8,199 nt of DNA. Source: CBFGRU01 sp965651255. Its GTDB lineage: Bacteria; Planctomycetota; Phycisphaerae; Phycisphaerales; SM1A02. Location of the stretch: positions 1-8,199 of the forward strand of contig CBFGRU010000134.1 in NCBI GenBank assembly GCA_965651255.1, given 5' to 3'. The notes beneath the pieces are model-generated. The model saw only the letters and a program-made list of their open reading frames with translations, was not told the DNA's origin and ran no database searches. The stretch's first letter is position 1, and each line of letters opens with the position of its first letter. Of this stretch, positions 6,071 through 8,199 are shown piece by piece. The translations under genes were made by a program, and so were the position numbers.

Positions 6071-8199
6071 TGTTTGATCTTGTCTTCAATCTCGGGCTGA
6101 TGGTGCTGGGCTTCACCGCCCTGATCTTCGTGCACGAACTCGGCCACTTCCTCGCGGCCCGGTGGGCGGGCATTCGCACCGAAGCGTTTGCCATCGGCAT
6201 GGGGCCGTGCGTCCTCAGCTTTCGCAAGGGCATCGGCCTGCGGTCGGGCTCAACCGAGGCGGACACCGTTCGCCGGGTGAATGAGTACCTCCAGGCGAAC
6301 ACCCCAGGCGGTGCGGATCGCGAGGGCAAGCAGCAGGTCACCCAGCAGCAGGTCTTCGACGCGATGGATGCGCTCGGCATCGGCGAGACCGAGTACTCGC
6401 TGCGCTGGCTGCCGATCGGCGGGTTTGTGAAAATGCTCGGCCAGGAAGATGCCAACCCCCAGGCGGTGAGTGATCATCCGCGCTCGTATCAGAACTGCCC
6501 GATCGGTAAGCGCATGATCGTCGTCAGCGCGGGCGTGGTGATGAATCTCATCTTCGCAATTCTGCTGTTTGTGGTGGTGTTCATGCCGGGGGTGAACTTC
6601 GAGGCGCCGGTCATCGGCCAGGTGCGTCCGGGGTCACCCGCCGCCGAGGTCAGTGCGGTGAACGGCGAATCACTTGGCATCACCCAGCGCGGACTTCAAC
6701 CGGGCGATCGCATTCTCAGCGTCGATGGTGATGAACAACTGATCTTCAACGATGTCGCGATCGAGGTCGCGATGAGTCGGCCCGATCAGGCGCTTCGCTT
6801 CGGCATCGAGCGGCCGGGCATCGCGGAGACACTCTTCTTTGACATCACGCCGATCAAGGATGAAGCGCTGGGCTTCCTCTCGGTCGGAATCGCGCCTTCA
6901 TCATCCACAAAGTTGATTCCGCGCGATACCGCTGCGGGCGATCTCGCGCTCGTCCTGCAACTCATCGGCCTGGCGGATGCGAACATCGAACCGGGCATGA
7001 TGCTCATGAGCATCAACGGCGAACCGGTCCAGGCGATGCATGAAGTGGAAGCCATTGTCCGTCGGTCCGACGGCACACCCCTCGAAACGGTCTGGCAGTC
7101 GCCCCGCAGCGCGGGTGAACCGATTCGGATCACGCTGCCGGTCGAGCCGGAATTGCAGCGGCTGGCGTGGCAGAGCGCGCAGGGTCGCGCATTCGATCTT
7201 GGTTTGCTTGGTCTCGTGCCCGCGACGATCGTGGAAGCGGTCTCGCCGAATTCGCCGGCCGATGGGGTGCTGCAACCGGGTGATATCCTGGTGCGCGTGG
7301 CGGATCAGCGCTTTCCGCGCGAGACGCAGGTGCGCGACCTGATCGCGCAGCATGCCGGTCGAGCGCTGGAGATGATCGTCGAGCGTAACGGTCGGCCCAC
7401 GACGGTGACGCCAACCGTCGGACGTGATGGTCGTCTGGGCTTTATCCCCGCGCGGGCGATTCACTCGACGGTGCTCGCCCAGCCGGTGCGGGAACTGGCG
7501 CTCGCGCGCGAAGATGCGGAGAGTGACACCGCGCCCGACGTCAAGCCATCACCCGCTTCCGAAGCGAACCCGGTGCCCGGCTCGCACATCATTGAAGTGG
7601 CTGGTGAACCGGTGATGAACTGGGTCGAGATTCGCGCTGCGCTGCGCCGCGCGACCGAAGCAGCGCTTGCCGCCGAAGAGGGTGCGACGATTCTGTTCAC
7701 CGTGCAACTGCCGGTCGAAGGTCAGCCGCGCGAAACGCTCACCCTGCATCTCGAAGCTGCAGATGTGGCTTCGCTGCACGAGCTTGGCTGGACGAGCGAT
7801 CTGCTGGCCCTTCCGACTGAACCGGTGTACACGAAGCTCACCGCCGATGGTGACCCCTTCCGCGCCGTCGCGATGGGGTTCGATCGCACGGTGAAGTTCG
7901 TGCTGGATACCTATCTCACGATCGACCGCCTCTTCCGCGGGTCGGTGGGGGTGGAACAGTTGCGCGGCCCGGTGGGCATCGTGCACCTCGGCGTACAGGT
8001 GGCCGATCGCGGCCTGCTCTACCTGCTCTTTCTCCTCGCGGTCATCAGCGTGAACCTGGCGGTGATCAACTTCCTGCCGCTTCCGATTGTCGATGGCGGC
8101 CTGTTCCTGTTTCTCATCTACGAGAAGTTCAAGGGGCGTCCACCGTCGATCGCCTTCCAGAATCTCGCCACGATCGCGGGTCTGCTCATGATCGGCGCG
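6070..8199 (+). CDS. rseP: RseP-like site-2 intramembrane zinc metalloprotease (3' end outside window)
   Basis: Peptidase family M50B membrane protease that cleaves transmembrane substrates such as anti-sigma factors or signal-peptide remnants. The frame stays open to the last base (710 codons), so the C-terminus is missing. Motifs: first membrane segment (about 4-21) running into zinc-binding HELGH (H22, E23, H26); LRWLPIGGFVKMLGQED (111-127), the membrane-reentrant beta-loop region; second membrane segment (about 148-172) with SAGVVMN; a large extracytoplasmic region (about 175-600); third membrane segment (about 647-672) with N667 and PLPIVDGG, whose D675 should be the third zinc ligand; EKFKGRPPS; and the start of a fourth segment near 700. 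The eight-residue N667-D675 spacing equals E. coli N394-D402. Typical RseP is 350-450 residues. The excess comes from an insertion at about 55-108 and from extra PDZ-like modules, four suggested by GD/NGEPV-type motifs near 211-220, 308-320, 403-411 and 505-515. The start is set by coupling to dxr. Confidence 0.93.
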   Translation, partial: MFDLVFNLGLMVLGFTALIFVHELGHFLAARWAGIRTEAFAIGMGPCVLSFRKGIGLRSGSTEADTVRRVNEYLQANTPGGADREGKQQVTQQQVFDAMDALGIGETEYSLRWLPIGGFVKMLGQEDANPQAVSDHPRSYQNCPIGKRMIVVSAGVVMNLIFAILLFVVVFMPGVNFEAPVIGQVRPGSPAAEVSAVNGESLGITQRGLQPGDRILSVDGDEQLIFNDVAIEVAMSRPDQALRFGIERPGIAETLFFDITPIKDEALGFLSVGIAPSSSTKLIPRDTAAGDLALVLQLIGLADANIEPGMMLMSINGEPVQAMHEVEAIVRRSDGTPLETVWQSPRSAGEPIRITLPVEPELQRLAWQSAQGRAFDLGLLGLVPATIVEAVSPNSPADGVLQPGDILVRVADQRFPRETQVRDLIAQHAGRALEMIVERNGRPTTVTPTVGRDGRLGFIPARAIHSTVLAQPVRELALAREDAESDTAPDVKPSPASEANPVPGSHIIEVAGEPVMNWVEIRAALRRATEAALAAEEGATILFTVQLPVEGQPRETLTLHLEAADVASLHELGWTSDLLALPTEPVYTKLTADGDPFRAVAMGFDRTVKFVLDTYLTIDRLFRGSVGVEQLRGPVGIVHLGVQVADRGLLYLLFLLAVISVNLAVINFLPLPIVDGGLFLFLIYEKFKGRPPSIAFQNLATIAGLLMIGA

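Overview
The window is GC-rich (about 60-65% by eye) and densely coding. Four genes lie on the + strand: ptsI, an RNase E/G gene (rne), dxr, and the first 2.1 kb of an rseP-type site-2 protease gene that runs off the right edge. No convincing gene was found on the - strand; its long open frames are typical high-GC shadows. There is no sign of a mobile element, CRISPR array, tRNA or rRNA. Gene content and style (a PTS enzyme I with no EII nearby, an RNase E/G with a long charged tail, an oversized multi-PDZ RseP, GC-rich DNA with many GAT codons) are compatible with a planctomycete, perhaps of the Phycisphaerae. This is inference from style only and is moderately uncertain.

Layout. Bases 1-113 hold a possible last few codons of an upstream gene (perhaps ptsH), a sigma70-like promoter and a purine-rich leader with a small hairpin. 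Bases 114-1871 encode PTS enzyme I, with every catalytic residue in register with E. coli PtsI (constant offset of +2). Bases 1872-2158 are a noncoding spacer with several short inverted repeats and no clear terminator; it is the probable leader of rne. Bases 2159-4765 encode an RNase E/G with a complete catalytic half and an acidic tail of about 340 residues studded with five Arg/Lys blocks. Bases 4769-6070 encode DXP reductoisomerase (Dxr) with a Ser-rich C-terminal tail. Bases 6070-8199 encode an RseP-like intramembrane protease with HELGH and PLPIVDGG motifs but about twice the usual size so far, with up to four PDZ-like modules.

rne, dxr and rseP are almost certainly one translationally coupled operon: the rne-dxr gap is 3 bp with the dxr ribosome binding site inside rne, and the dxr stop shares one base with the rseP start. 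dxr-rseP adjacency is common in bacteria as part of an envelope/isoprenoid cluster. Having the RNase gene directly upstream is less usual and would co-express mRNA turnover, isoprenoid precursor synthesis and envelope proteolysis.

Most worth a second look are the duplicated PDZ pair and an insertion in RseP, the modular Arg-block tail of the RNase, a roughly tenfold excess of the palindrome CGATCG across the whole window, and the rne leader. No wholly new system is evident; these are unusual versions of known housekeeping proteins.
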